From: Burhinus oedicnemus
Lineage: Eukaryota > Chordata > Aves > Charadriiformes > Burhinidae
Direction: 5' to 3'
DNA: 64,000 nucleotides
Assembly: GCA_008921705.1 (NCBI GenBank)
Contig: VFFE01009189.1
Location: 2,558,429 to 2,622,428 of the forward strand
Shown: one piece after another, positions 1 to 11,900 of the stretch
How positions within the stretch are numbered: the first letter of the stretch is position 1
Layout: each line of letters starts with the position of its first letter
Made by a program: the position numbers and the translations under genes
The notes under the pieces: model-generated
What the model was told of the DNA's origin: nothing
What the model saw: only the letters and a program-made list of their open reading frames with translations
Database searches by the model: none

Positions 1-481
1 GTTTAGGTCTTTTCTAAGAGAAATGTTGATCCTAATAGTGGTAGATTTTAAAATATTTCACGTATGATTATCTGAAGGTTTCATATATTCTATGTGCAAA
101 TGAGCAAAATGCAGTGTACTTGTTGTTTAGCTATGTAAATAATTTGAGATGTGCTCTAATTGTGAAATTTTATGTAGAATAGAATATTATTTGCATGCCT
201 TAAACACTCCTTCAGATCTCAGAATTCATTGATTCCTTAATGCATGCATATGTTTCAGCACTTGGATTTCTTTGAAAGAATCATCATATGCCTTTAAGGG
301 GTAACTACTTATGATCCATGCAAAAAAACTTTATATTGCATTGCAGATTAACTGTTATTGTAAAGTGATAATACCTGTGTACTTCAATGCTCCTCATTTT
401 TTTTAGTTTATTATTTTTAAAATAATGCTTTTTGTTCATAGTTGTCTATGTCATAGTTTAGTGTTCTGTTTGTTTATACAG

Positions 482-3400
482 GAAGTAGGAATGCCAGCAG
501 ACTATGTAAACAAGCTGGCTAGAATGTTCCAGGATATCAAAGTGTCTGAAGACTTGAACCAGGCCTTCAAAGAAATGCACAAAAATAATAAACTTGCTTT
601 ACCAGGTATTGTTTTCACATTATTTGCTCTTTTTCATTTCTCTTAGTGAAAAATAATTCTGTTGAATCTTGATTTCAAAATTATATCAACTGCAGGTTGA
701 AGGTAGTCTTCAGGGCATTATTACCCCTAGATTGGGAGTGTCTGTAGACTCTACTTTCTCTTACAGTTGACACTGCAGCTATATAATTCTGTAAGTTACT
801 GTGGATTTTCATTATGAGCAATCTTCTAGATACAGACTCCCTACTCTTGTAGTTAAATTCCAAGCAGGGGCTTGGTATCAACCAGGTGAATGCCTGAACT
901 ACCCCCTTCTTTCATGCCCTTATCATTCTTTAAGTGCTTCATGGTGTGCTCCTCCTTTATCTGCTAGCAGACGAGCTGGATGCATGCTATGAAGAGCTTA
1001 AATCACATTTCTGAGATTAAATTTCACTGATGAGAGAGACTGAGGAACATCCAGGTTTGGACCTGCTACTGCTGAAAACCCTTGAGTAGTGCTTATAAGC
1101 ATCAGATGTAATGCTGCATCAGGGCTTAAGGAGCTCTGCAGAGGCAAGCCAGAAAAACAGAGACTTCAATCAGTGTTGCTGGCAGAAAGCCAGCGGTGCA
1201 TAAATAAGAGTACCTTAGTGTTTAAGTAGGTAGACACTGTGCTACTTTCTGAAAATTCAGTCCTCTGTAATTGTATTTAAAGTAGGAAAAAAAAATGCAT
1301 TTTGTTTATTTATCTGTTACACCTGGAGAGTCATATAATCCAATATTGTCTTACAGCTGACTCTGTGAATATTAAAATTTTAAATGCTGGCGCCTGGTCC
1401 CGAAGTTCTGAAAAAGTGTTTGTCTCGCTGCCCACGGAATTAGAAGATCTCATCCCAGAAGTTGAAGAATTTTATAAAAAGAATCACAGTGGCAGAAAAC
1501 TGCACTGGCACCACCTCATGTCTAATGGAATTGTAAGTGTATAGTTTTCGGTGTATCAGTCTCGATGACTGTACTTTCTGTGTATTTATAATAGTAAGAA
1601 AGTTTGTGATCCAGAAAGGCTTATAGGTAAAATTGTCATTCTTTTCACAGATAACATTTAAGAACGAGGTTGGCCAGTATGACTTGGAGGTAACGACATT
1701 TCAGCTAGCTGTGCTGTTTGCATGGAACCAAAGACCCAGAGAGAAGATCAGCTTTGAAAATCTTAAACTGGCAACTGAACTCCCTGATGCAGAACTTAGG
1801 AGGACTTTATGGGTATTTCCCTTTCTCTTGAAACAGATTTCTTCTTGATTTTTGTACTCTGAAATACTGGATTAGTATTTTTAAAGTGCTGTCAGATAAT
1901 ACTTTGAAACTGAAATGTGAACGCCTTGCTTGCTAATTAATCAGTTGTAATGCTGGCTGCTTGCACTGCTGTTGAGCACACACTACCTTTATGTTAACAC
2001 ATTCTCTCTACCCAGTATTATCTAACTTAAGCTTTTGGAAACAGCAAGACCGTTTTGACCATATGTTGCCTAAAGCACACAGTTACGATCGTGGTTTGTG
2101 GAGTGGAACAGGTCTAATTCTAGGAAATCAGTGGCACCTGATAAATTTATGTTGCTTAAAAATCACTTCAGTGTTTGCTCTATCAGACTTTTAATTATTT
2201 AGCTCAAGAATAAAGAGAGAAGTCATGTAAATCAGACTTAACACCATTTCTGTAGCCATGAGTTTGGGTATTTTACTTCTTGGATGATTTTACTTACGCT
2301 AACTCGTTTCAGGAGATTTGGTAAACTGTGTCCCTCCTCTGGTTTTACTAGTATCTTCGTGTTGCCCTTTAGCAGCTCCTAACAAGCCTACACGGTTCCC
2401 TCCCTACAGTCTGCACAGCAGTGAACTATGTTCTTAAAAAGTAATTGTTTCCATTTAGAAAGTCTGGTGTTTTATTTTCATTCTTTCCCCCCCCCCTTCC
2501 CCTTTTCTCTGTAGTCTCTTGTAGCATTTCCAAAGCTGAAACGTCAGGTTTTATTGTATGAACCTCAAGTCAATTCACCCAAAGACTTTACAGAAGGAAC
2601 CCTCTTCTCGGTGAACCAGGAGTTCAGTTTAATGTAAGATGATGTTTGAAAAGTAAAATAACAATGTACTATTTTATAATTAAAGGAATTCACTTTATGT
2701 TAACCTTTGCCCTTGAAAATTTTCAAAATTCAGCTAGACACATGCTGCCCTATCCTCACTTACTTTTGGTGATAGTCATGCTTCAAATAGGTGGTTGGAC
2801 TAGATGATCTCCAGCAGCCCCTTCAGACAGATATTTCTGTGATGCTGATTTCTGTGAAATTAAATTTCTTCAACACCTAGGGATGAGGTGCAAAACTGGA
2901 GGCTTTGCTATCTTCCTGTTACGAATGACCCCATAAAATTTCACATAGGAAGAATAGCATGTAAGTGGAGCAGTAGTGCTGTGTTGATTATTACATACAC
3001 GGAGTTTCAACAGCAGACCGATAAGTTAAAAAAGTGAAACTGCTTAATAATACACTGTCAAAAGCTGGGATTTTTGGTATGGCTTTCACCAGAGAGGAGA
3101 GTCTCGATTTCAGTGAGAACTGCAGTGCTCTTTTACTGGTGCTTTGAAATCCTTCAGAGCATAAGATAGTATAAAGAGAGAATATATACCACATTCAGCA
3201 TGTCTTACTTTGAGTTTTGCCTCTTTCTATTATCAATGACTATGATTAGAACGGCTCCTTGTTAGTAACCTCAGATTCTGGGCCTCATTCTCAGTAGCAG
3301 CTGGACATCTGGATCTGCGGAGACAGAGAGGGGTGATGAATCTGCTTTCCTGGGGCTTAGTTTCTTGCCCAAGGCCATGATGTTTGTTCCTGTCATTAGG

Positions 3401-5482
3401 ATCATGAGCTTTGGGAAGTGATGAGAGGGTGTGACAGAAGAGACAGACTGTACAGAAAGTTTGTCGGTGACCACTGAAGGATGCCATAAGCTTTTTGCTG
3501 TGTTGGTTACAATAGCTGTTGTTCGTCCTTTTTTTCTGCTAGACAGACAGTTTTGATGAAAAATGAACTAGTCCTATTTTCTGAACTTTGTTGTAAAAAC
3601 TTCCTCTAAAGAACCCTATGTTTATGTAATTAAACTGAAGTATATTCATCTGGAATTTTGTTCTTTAAAATAGTCCTGGTAACTTTTCAACTTTGGACAC
3701 TGTCAGTTTCCCCTGATGTATTTTTTGTAATGCTAGTATATTCAGGTTTTATTGGCACTGAGTTTTGATTTGTCAGCCAGCTATCTCACTGCAGCAATGC
3801 TAATAGCGTATAAATATCTGGTATGTGGTGGTACTCCTTGCTGCTGTAATTTGAGTTTAATAGTAATTCCTTAATGAGAATGTGTTTTGTGATTATTTTC
3901 ATACAATACAACTTTTTCAGAAAAAACGCTAAAGTTCAAAAAAGGGGCAAGATAAATTTGATTGGTCGATTGCAACTTACTACAGAGAGAATGCGGGAAG
4001 AGGAAAATGAAGGAATAGTCCAGCTAAGAATATTACGAACACAGGCAAGTAAACTGCCAGAGGACTATAAAATTACCCTATTTCTTTTGTTGTATTATCA
4101 CTACTGCATACTGTCCACACTTGGATGTTGATGTATGAAATGAATGCTTTTGAATCCCATTGGAACTTACTTTTGCTATTTGGCTTAGATCCTTTGTGAG
4201 TATTGGATTTTGCATGTGTGTTTGTGCACCTGTAGTTATCAGCCTCCTGTTCTGATGCACCAGGTCATCATTTTTAAAGAGGACAAAGCAGATACTAAGC
4301 AAGTGGTAAAGGCATAACTGTGTAGCGGTGTGTGGCAGCAGATGGTAAAGTTGACTGACGAGCCACCAACATGAACAAACCATATTCTTGATCTTGAGAT
4401 CTCTTTGATTACTCTGTATGAAGAGAGTAGAGTAATCTCAGAGATAGGATCATGCTTTAGTAATAGCAGTATGACTCTTTGAGAGGGCTTCTTTTTAGAG
4501 GGGAAGTTTCTGAGTACATCTTAGGTGTACAAACTGCCGCTTCCTGCTTTGCGGTTGGTTGTCCTTCAGTCAGGTACTCGTGTCGAATCTTTTGAGCTGA
4601 CAGTTCTAAAAAAACAAAACAAACAAAAAAACCAGACAAACAAACAAACAAAAAAAAAAAAACCAAAAAACCAAAAAACCCAAATCTGAATTATTTTGGA
4701 CATCAGAGATCACCTACAATGGAGTCTCAAAAATCCCATCTTCAAATTGCAGGTCTCTTCTATCAGATTAGATTCCAGGCCATGCACATTGTGAATTTTA
4801 ACACCTGACTTAACGTCTTGGCCACACTTCCAACAGAAGGATTAATGCCTCGTTGTATTTATGAAATGAGAGCTCCTTGTGAGTTCAGATTTGACATTAA
4901 GCTTGCATTTCATGAGGTATTCACAAGGTGTATCACAATTCACCTTAGAAATGGCGACATCTGCTCAGAGAGTGAATTAAGTTTTAGTGAGTAATTCACA
5001 CTCTAGAGGCAAGACTTAACTGCAGATTCTCCTTTGACTGGACTTACCTTATATAGCTTGCATCTTGCCAGTGCTTCATTCTCTTCCTTTATCAACTTCT
5101 TTGTAAAAGCAATTCAGTATCTACTTAGGCTAAAAAATGCAGCATATATCTGATTTCTGAGGAAAAACAGAGATTTCCTTGCTGTCTAGCCTTACTAGGA
5201 GTCCCCTATTAATGTTGGGTTCACTTTGTCACTTCACTCAGGAGTTTTAAAAAAACTAATATTTTTTTTCCTCTTGTTTCCCACCAGGAGGCTATCATCC
5301 AAATAATGAAAATGCGGAAGAAAATTACTAATGCCCAGCTTCAGACTGAACTTGTAGAAATATTGAAAAACATGTTCTTGCCACAAAAGAAAATGATAAA
5401 AGAGCAAATTGAATGGCTTATAGAGCACAAATATATCAGAAGAGATGAGTCGGATATCAACACCTTCATATATATGGCATAA
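482..5482 (+). CDS. CUL5: Cullin-5, C-terminal six coding exons (5' part lies outside the window)
   Basis: Scaffold of the cullin-RING E3 ubiquitin ligase that pairs Elongin B/C-SOCS-box receptors with RBX2/RNF7. Coding exons are 482-605, 1357-1532, 1651-1812, 2515-2633, 3921-4044 and 5288-5482, ending in TAA at 5480-5482. Every junction closes in phase and gives 299 codons, which corresponds to human residues 482-780 of 780. The spliced protein reads ADYVNKLARMF..., then WHHLMSNG, FAWNQRP, RMREEENEG and finally FIYMA, nearly identical to mammalian CUL5. It covers the end of the cullin repeat bundle, the RBX-binding cullin homology (alpha/beta) region and the winged-helix B domain. The intron after 4044 starts with GC (CAG|GCAAGT), not GT. 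The other introns are GT-AG. Identification is from recalled family sequence, and the match is extensive. Confidence 0.97.
2785..2855 (+). mobile_element. CR1 LINE 3'-end remnant in a CUL5 intron
   Basis: The sequence contains ggttggactagatgatctcc, followed by a 'ccccttcagacag...tctgtgatgctg' tail. This is the diagnostic end of avian CR1 elements in plus orientation. Only about 70 bases remain, and the element lies between the exons ending at 2633 and starting at 3921. Confidence 0.8.
4607..4682 (+). repeat. A-rich simple repeat (CAAA/CCAAAA units)
   Basis: Runs of aaac, caaa and ccaaaa units occupy about 75 bases in the last CUL5 intron. The tract is low-complexity DNA with no coding meaning. 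It could be the poly-A tail of a retroposed sequence, but no source element was recognised beside it. Confidence 0.75.
5288..5482 (+). CDS. CUL5: CUL5 terminal coding exon: winged-helix B domain with neddylation lysine
   Basis: This exon encodes the last 64 residues and the stop codon. The eighth codon (AAA, 5309-5311) lies in the conserved IMKMRKK context. By counting from the C-terminus it is the lysine that receives NEDD8, K724 in human CUL5. The following residues form the winged helix (QTELVEIL, EQIEWLIEHKYI) and end in NTFIYMA. One substitution relative to human is visible just after the lysine (ITNAQ here, ISNAQ in human). The acceptor is CACCAG|GAG. Confidence 0.95.
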   Translation, partial: EAIIQIMKMRKKITNAQLQTELVEILKNMFLPQKKMIKEQIEWLIEHKYIRRDESDINTFIYMA

Positions 5483-8204
5483 TTCAAGGACTCTGCAGGA
5501 CGCTGAGAACATAAATGGAAGGGTGCTTGGACAGACAGCTGCAACAGTTTGTGCTGCAGAAGGACTTGTTTTGACTTTCGTTACATATTAAAATCCCTGC
5601 CTTACCTTACAGAGGACTATATTTTGCCAATCTCATTCAGCTAGCATGATGGCATTCCCTTCATGTTGCACACTTTTAACAGCATGCTGTTTTGTGGGAA
5701 ACTTGCATTCATGAAGAGCCCATTGTGAACTTTTTAAAGTAGATTTGATTTACACCCACCAGGAAGAATACAGGTTTGGGTTTGTAGTTGACCAGTACTT
5801 GCACAAGGAAAAAAAATATTCAAATATTCATGCACTGAGGAACTGCTATTAGTTTTGTTTTGGGTTTGGGTTGTTTTTTTTGTTTGGGTTTTTTTTTTTT
5901 TATGCAATTAGGACTAGAAGTAGCACTTTCACTTTTGTGTTTTGGATCAACAGAGTAATGTACTGTCCACCTTTGATCCTTTTTATGTAATAACATTTGA
6001 GAGACACAAACACATGCATCACAACTGATAGGTATTTGTTACAGTTAAAACCTGTTGGCTAGAGCAGTGCTTCAATCTAGTAACTGGATTTTAATAATTG
6101 ACACATAAGTGACATAAAAGTAATTCCAAGTCATGGGTGATATTTTTCCTTAAGCAAGAGATCATTGTTTTTAAATTGTTTGCTGTAAACAAGTGGATAT
6201 ACATTATTTGTTACCTTATTTGGACAGATAATTTGCTACAATCCTTTTTGAGAAGGTAAAGCTTTCTTAAATGATACTTCACTCTAAAAGCAGTTTTCAT
6301 GCGTGGGTCTGTTATACCGAACAGAAATATTAAGTGTATTTCCTTGTACATTTAATATTTGTATTCCAAATATTTAAGGATGTCTACATATATCTGAATG
6401 CATTAAAGAGTAATTGATGCACAACTGCCCCAGAAAGAAAATAACACTGGAAGATCCCTGTACTAATTCCTCATTGGTAACTTCATATATACATGCACGG
6501 TTAATCCAATTGGACTGGCTTGTTGCTTAGACGTCAACATCTTTATATGAAAAACCCTTTGCTTTTTATTTTGAAACTGGCAGGGTAGGAAATACAGTTC
6601 TAACAGAAATGGTAGAAAGCTAAGGAAAAATATGTGTATGCAGAGAGAGTGCCAAATACACATCAGGAATTTCAACTTTTTAATGTTACCTCTTCTGTTT
6701 TCAATCATCTTAAGTAGTCGCTTGGCACTGCCTGCGCCTCTGCTGCTCTGAAATGTCCCAGCATGTACTGGACTGATAACATGAATCACTGGAGCAGAGT
6801 GCCTGTCCTGGGACAAAAGGTAAGTTGTGCTTTACTCAGTTCTGTATGAATAGTCTTCTATAAATTGCAAGTGTGCAAAACTTTTTTAATTAACCAGTTC
6901 AAGTACAACATCTAAAGGTCTCGTCTTCTTTGATGATTGAAAGAGGGAAGAGGATACAATTAACTTTAGTTAAAAAGGAAAACCTTCCAGTAAGTAAGAG
7001 GAGTTTTGCTTTCACATGGTTGCAGTAAAGTAAGAGTGGTTTAAAAGCGGACTCTGCAAGAAATGGCTGTTTGCACCCTTGAACAGGCTCTATTATTAAG
7101 GTAAATGCTAATGTGACTGCCTGAGAACAGTGCATACTTGGACATCTGAATAAGAAATTTTTGGTAGTGAGGGTTTCATGAACAAGAGGTGGAGAGAAAT
7201 CGAGACCATGCCAATTACAATTCATTGAAATCCCACAGCTTATGTTCCATGCTCTTACTGATACTCAGAAGCAGATGCTATTTAAAAGCATTGCATCTCT
7301 TATGTTGGCCCTGTGGTGTTGTGATTCAGAATCAAAAGCAAGTGGTGCTCTGTGTAGTTAACCAGTAAAACTGAACATTAGAAGACAAAACTCTAATAAA
7401 AAATTTTGTGCTGCAAGACTTTCAGTCTTTGTAACTTAAAAGTAGTAAATACTCACTTGGAATAATTGGGGGAAAACATGACAGTCTAAGCACACTCTTT
7501 TCAACATAAAAAATTCCAGCCCTTAACCAGAGAAGAACAGGTGTGAAGTTGTTGTGCAGAAAGAGCTGCAAAGGGAGTAATACTGATTTTGAAGCCGTTG
7601 ATTTAGATTTGAGAGAGACGTTGAAGTGACTGCATCTTAAATCCAGGTGTTTAGGAGGCTGGAGTGTATGCAGAAAGCAACAGGTTGCTAAAAGCTAAGG
7701 AGTTGCACATTCCCTCAACTTACAAAATAATACAATCTAAATGTTATCTATATATTTCTCAACACCCAGGATGCAGAAATAGAATTGGTAATGTGCCTGT
7801 GACATGGTCATTTTTCTTTAAATATATACCAGAAATGGATGTCGGGTTTTTTATTAAATCTGAGACTCGCACCAGCAAATTTGTTCAAGATGCAGAATCA
7901 TGTTTAGCATCCTTCATCAGGTCACTTTCACCAATATGCACTTAAAACTAGTATCACCTGGGGCACAGGGAAATAACCTGGGGTAAACTTGTTCTTTTGG
8001 GGAGGGTAGAGTTCAGATCTAAATGAAAATGAACTGTTCTTCACTTGCAATATGGCAACAACGCACTTTTAAGGCTGCAGTTTTTAGCTATGAATATATA
8101 TGTCCAAAGACCTACCTTAAAGAGGTGCTGCATCTGAAAAACACGTTGCCACACACACTGCCACGGTGAATAGCTATGGAATGAAATCTGGTGTAGAAGG
8201 AGTC

Positions 8205-8227
8205 GGGGGGGGGGGGGGGGGGGGGGG
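8205..8227 (+). repeat. Uninterrupted poly-G tract of 23 bases
   Basis: A run of 23 consecutive G lies within the inferred CUL5 3'UTR. If transcribed it could form a G-quadruplex. Homopolymers of this length are also prone to sequencing and assembly length error. Confidence 0.9.
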
Positions 8228-8923
8228 ATGGGAGAATAACTCTTAATGGGTTTAATTAAGAAATACTGTTAATCTTTCTCTGTCCCAACAACTTGATGAG
8301 GATCTCAGTTTAAATTCTGAAGTCTTCCATTTTCCTCTTTCCACAGTTGGTGTCCTCTAGCTTCTATTTTTACTCATCTATCTTTCATTTTGCTATGACT
8401 GTAATGCAATTACATTTCCAAAAGACAATGTGACTTTCTCATTTTCACCTTTTTAAACTTAATATAAATGTTCTGAATGTTAACATGTTGCATTTATTTG
8501 CATTGGGATGCCATTGTCCTGTAAAGTGCAAATTTTAAAAATACAATTGGCAAAAAGATTTGATAGTTTTACAGAAAGATTTGCTATCTTAAACTCAAAC
8601 TGTTTTCTATTTTCATCCAAATGACTGGGATGCTATCTTTGTAATTCTTTGAGGTCATATTTGTGAAATAAACAATACATGAAAGCTTTCCTGTCATATA
8701 CATTATATGTAGTCTGGAGTGTTGAGCAAACTTGAGTTCCTGAGTTGTAATATCTATCTACGTATGGTATTTACAATTTTGAATGTGTGCCACTACCAAG
8801 ATAATAATGCTGTACAATTTTGAATGGTGGTAGTTTCTGTATGGCAGTCCAGCTGAACTATTTTGATGTACTGCTTAATTTTTGAATTTTATTTTTTAAG
8901 TTGTATAATTTATTTTCTTGCAA

Positions 8924-8929
8924 AATAAA
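8924..8929 (+). terminator. CUL5: Candidate distal CUL5 polyadenylation signal
   Basis: A canonical AATAAA lies in the sequence caaaataaaaatg, at the end of a long AT-rich gene-free stretch after the CUL5 stop. Another AATAAA at 8667-8672 could be a proximal site. Confidence 0.55.
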
Positions 8930-8950
8930 AATGTAATATAAAAGACTACT

Positions 8951-11900
8951 CATTTAGCAAGGTATTTTGGTGTCTTCCCCTGCAAAATTTTTAAGTTGAA
9001 TTCAGGTGCCGCTCCTGGAAAATGCCACTGTATGAAATTTGCCTTTTTCTAAGTCCCAAAGTCTGTTATGGTCAAAGTACTAAAAAATAAGGTAAAGACT
9101 TACAGTTCTTTTCTTGTTACGATTTTTTCAATTACTTAAGGTTATATGTAGAGCTATTTAGTATTCCACATTCTATTTAAAGATGAGCTGTAGTCTTTCA
9201 ATTTAAATGTATCAAAGCCTGCCATGCCGGAAGTGGCTGGGGGCGCCTGACTTTCTGTTTGTGGCATTTTCGAAAAAGGTTATGTCGCTGTGTAACTAAC
9301 TGGGATGTACTTGGGTTGCTGAATGTTTTGATTGGTTTGTCTCTGAAATAATGGTGGTGTCACCAGATTGGTGGGACCTTAAGGTACCTGATCCTGCAGT
9401 AAACAGTGATGTGAGAACAGTCGATTGCCCGAAGGAGTGCTTTTACTGTAATGGCTTTTCTTCTCTTGATTGTCTTTGCCTTTTAATGGGAATCTCTCTT
9501 TACATTTCAATTCCTTTTTTCTTCTAAGTGCACCAGCTAACATCAACGTTTTGTGCTTTCTGGTACATGCAAAGGTTAGAACTATGGGTATGGAATAAAT
9601 AACTATTTTTGTGTGACTATTTAGTGCGTATGGCAACTTTCAAACTGGCGGTTCTTGCAGCCAGAACTTTGATAGCAGGCTGCCATTATTTCCATACTTT
9701 TTTTCCTCTGTTAGGGCAAAGCATAGTCTTTCACAACTGGTTTTCCAGGTGGAGTTGTTCTCTAGAAATAAGCCAGTTATCACAGGAGTTGCTTAGCTGA
9801 ATCAACTCCTACCAGTGTAAATTGATCCCAGTTTAGCTAAAATCATTGACCTAAATATGAAAGGCTCTAAACCTGCTTCATTCGTCTGATAAACGAAGAA
9901 CTTGGCTGGCTGGCTGGCTTGCTTGCTTTGCTTTACATGTAAACATCTCTAGGTGTAGGCATGGTACCTGCATTTCATCCTCATTTAGTGATGGAGATCC
10001 ACTATGTAACTTCAGTTGGATACTGTGCTCCAAGTCCTTCGTGTGGTCTGAAAAGCGTAAGAGAGAATGGTTGGGGGCAGGTAGGCTGCTGCTTCAATCT
10101 GCTGATCTGGGGCACGGTCAAAGCAAAGCAGAGGAAGAGCAGCACAGCGTGGTTGCTCTTAATAGCCTAAAAGACTGAAAACTGAAAAGTAGCGACTTTG
10201 AAATTAGTGCATTATAGTTGTTCTTGGTGAGAAGAGATGCACTATGGTTTTCTTTCTGCATGCTTTTCCTGTTTTTAAGACCACGGTCTAATCTTATGTA
10301 TGGACAGCTCAGGATTTGCCATCTGTTGCAGTCGTTGATTTTTACTAGTGAAGACATTAAGGAAATTACCACACCTCCTGCATTTTTTGTAGCAGGCAGT
10401 TGGTAATACGCAGGATTTATTGCACCAAACAAGTGTGCTAGATGCCCCCCTTGCCCAGATGAAATTCAGCCATCGCTTCTGAAGGAACGGAGGTGTGAAA
10501 CGGAACTGCTGGCCAAGGTGTGTCACTGGGGACTGGTGGGCTGCCCGCAACTTCTGACTAGGTTCCACACCAAATGGTATGAAGGAAATCAAATTTCCAT
10601 AGAGCTGGGGAAGCTGGGGCTTCAGCTGGGAGAGGAGAATTCCAGCAGGGATGTGACTTGAGCTTTACAAAAGCAGAAAGGCAGAGAGTAAGGCAGAACT
10701 ATTTTCACAGAATCCTGTAACATCAGCACTAAGGCTACTTAATAAAACCAGCAGAAGATTGGTTTAAAACACTAAAAGAGGACTTCTTTCTAGGAGGTGC
10801 TGGGGATCAGCAGGTTCAAAAAGGGTTAGGCAAATTCATGGGTAATGGACAATAAAGCGAAGCATATACCCTCTAACCTCACTAAACATTGACAGTTTCC
10901 AGAGAAAGTGCCCTGGCTCTTCTGCTCTGCTGCAAGCAGTGGCTGTAGGGGGTGCTACTCTCCTGCGGTCCCTGTTGAATTCCTGAATTCTCCTAAATAG
11001 GAATTATCCTGAAAAATCTTAAAGCCCTCCCCGAGGAAAAAGGCGGGGGGGGAGGGGGGAGGGGAGGGGCAACCAACTGTCTAGAGGTGGCAACAGATGC
11101 AGGGGAGAGGAGGAAAATGGAGGAGGAAGATGTATGAAGATCACTGGATCAGGACCAAAGATGTAAAAAGCAGGGGAGCACCCAGCCAAGCGCCCTTGCC
11201 AGTGCCCACCACCTCCTGAAGGTGTCCAAGCAGCCCCTGGCCGCTGCCTCGTGGGGAGGGACACAGATCCCACAGGCAAAAGGGTTTCTTCTTTCCTCCC
11301 CCTCCAGCTTCCTCCTGCCTGTGGTATGAGTGGCCGTTTGGCCAGGGCTAGGAAGTGGCTGGCAAGGGCATCCTGTCACTGCTGTGAGGCCAGGAGGGTG
11401 TAAACATGCAGATGTGGGGGAAAGTGCAGCCCAAACCAGCGGGAAAGGGGCTGTACCATTGTGTGTCCCAGGGCACGCAGGAGGGAACGCTGGCTGCAAT
11501 GGATTTTTGTTTTACCTGTTCAAGGAGTTCTTTCTGTATTTTTTTGATATTGCATTAGAGGGTTTGTATCCTGAAATACATTTATTAACTCTGGGGAGGG
11601 GATGTTTCTTTTTTCTTCGCTTAGCTTCTCTGTGCACTGGAGTTCTTGCACAGCTCCAAACTAACTTTTAAGCCAGTGTTATTTCAAGACCATCTGTCAT
11701 CATGTTGAAGACTTGAAGTTGCAGAACAATTAGATTTTTATTATAGTGCTATGTTGTATCTTCTAAATTCCTATAGTGTTAATACTTATATTGTTGAATA
11801 CTGGTAAATTACCGGATAACCTTGCTTACTCTTTCAGCCAGGGACATGATGCTCTGTATGTTACAACAGTTGTATTTCAGCAATGTCCTAACCAGAAGAC

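Larger units (their letters stand above)
5483..8950 (+). other. CUL5: CUL5 3' untranslated region (inferred)
   Basis: No credible coding sequence follows the CUL5 stop codon. The region is AT-rich and ends at strong polyadenylation hexamers: AATAAA at 8667-8672 and AATAAA at 8924-8929, the latter followed by AT-rich sequence and a T-rich stretch. A 3'UTR of about 3.4 kb fits what is known of mammalian CUL5. It contains T/G-rich tracts near 5855-5900 and an uninterrupted G run at 8205-8227. The exact cleavage site is inferred. Confidence 0.65.

Noticed and set aside
4045..4131. Possible alternative CUL5 C-terminus read from the GC-AG intron
   Set aside because: It is open for 28 codons only because the GC donor lies in frame. 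The conserved vertebrate C-terminus is present in the exon at 5288, so this was treated as intron and mentioned only as a retention product.
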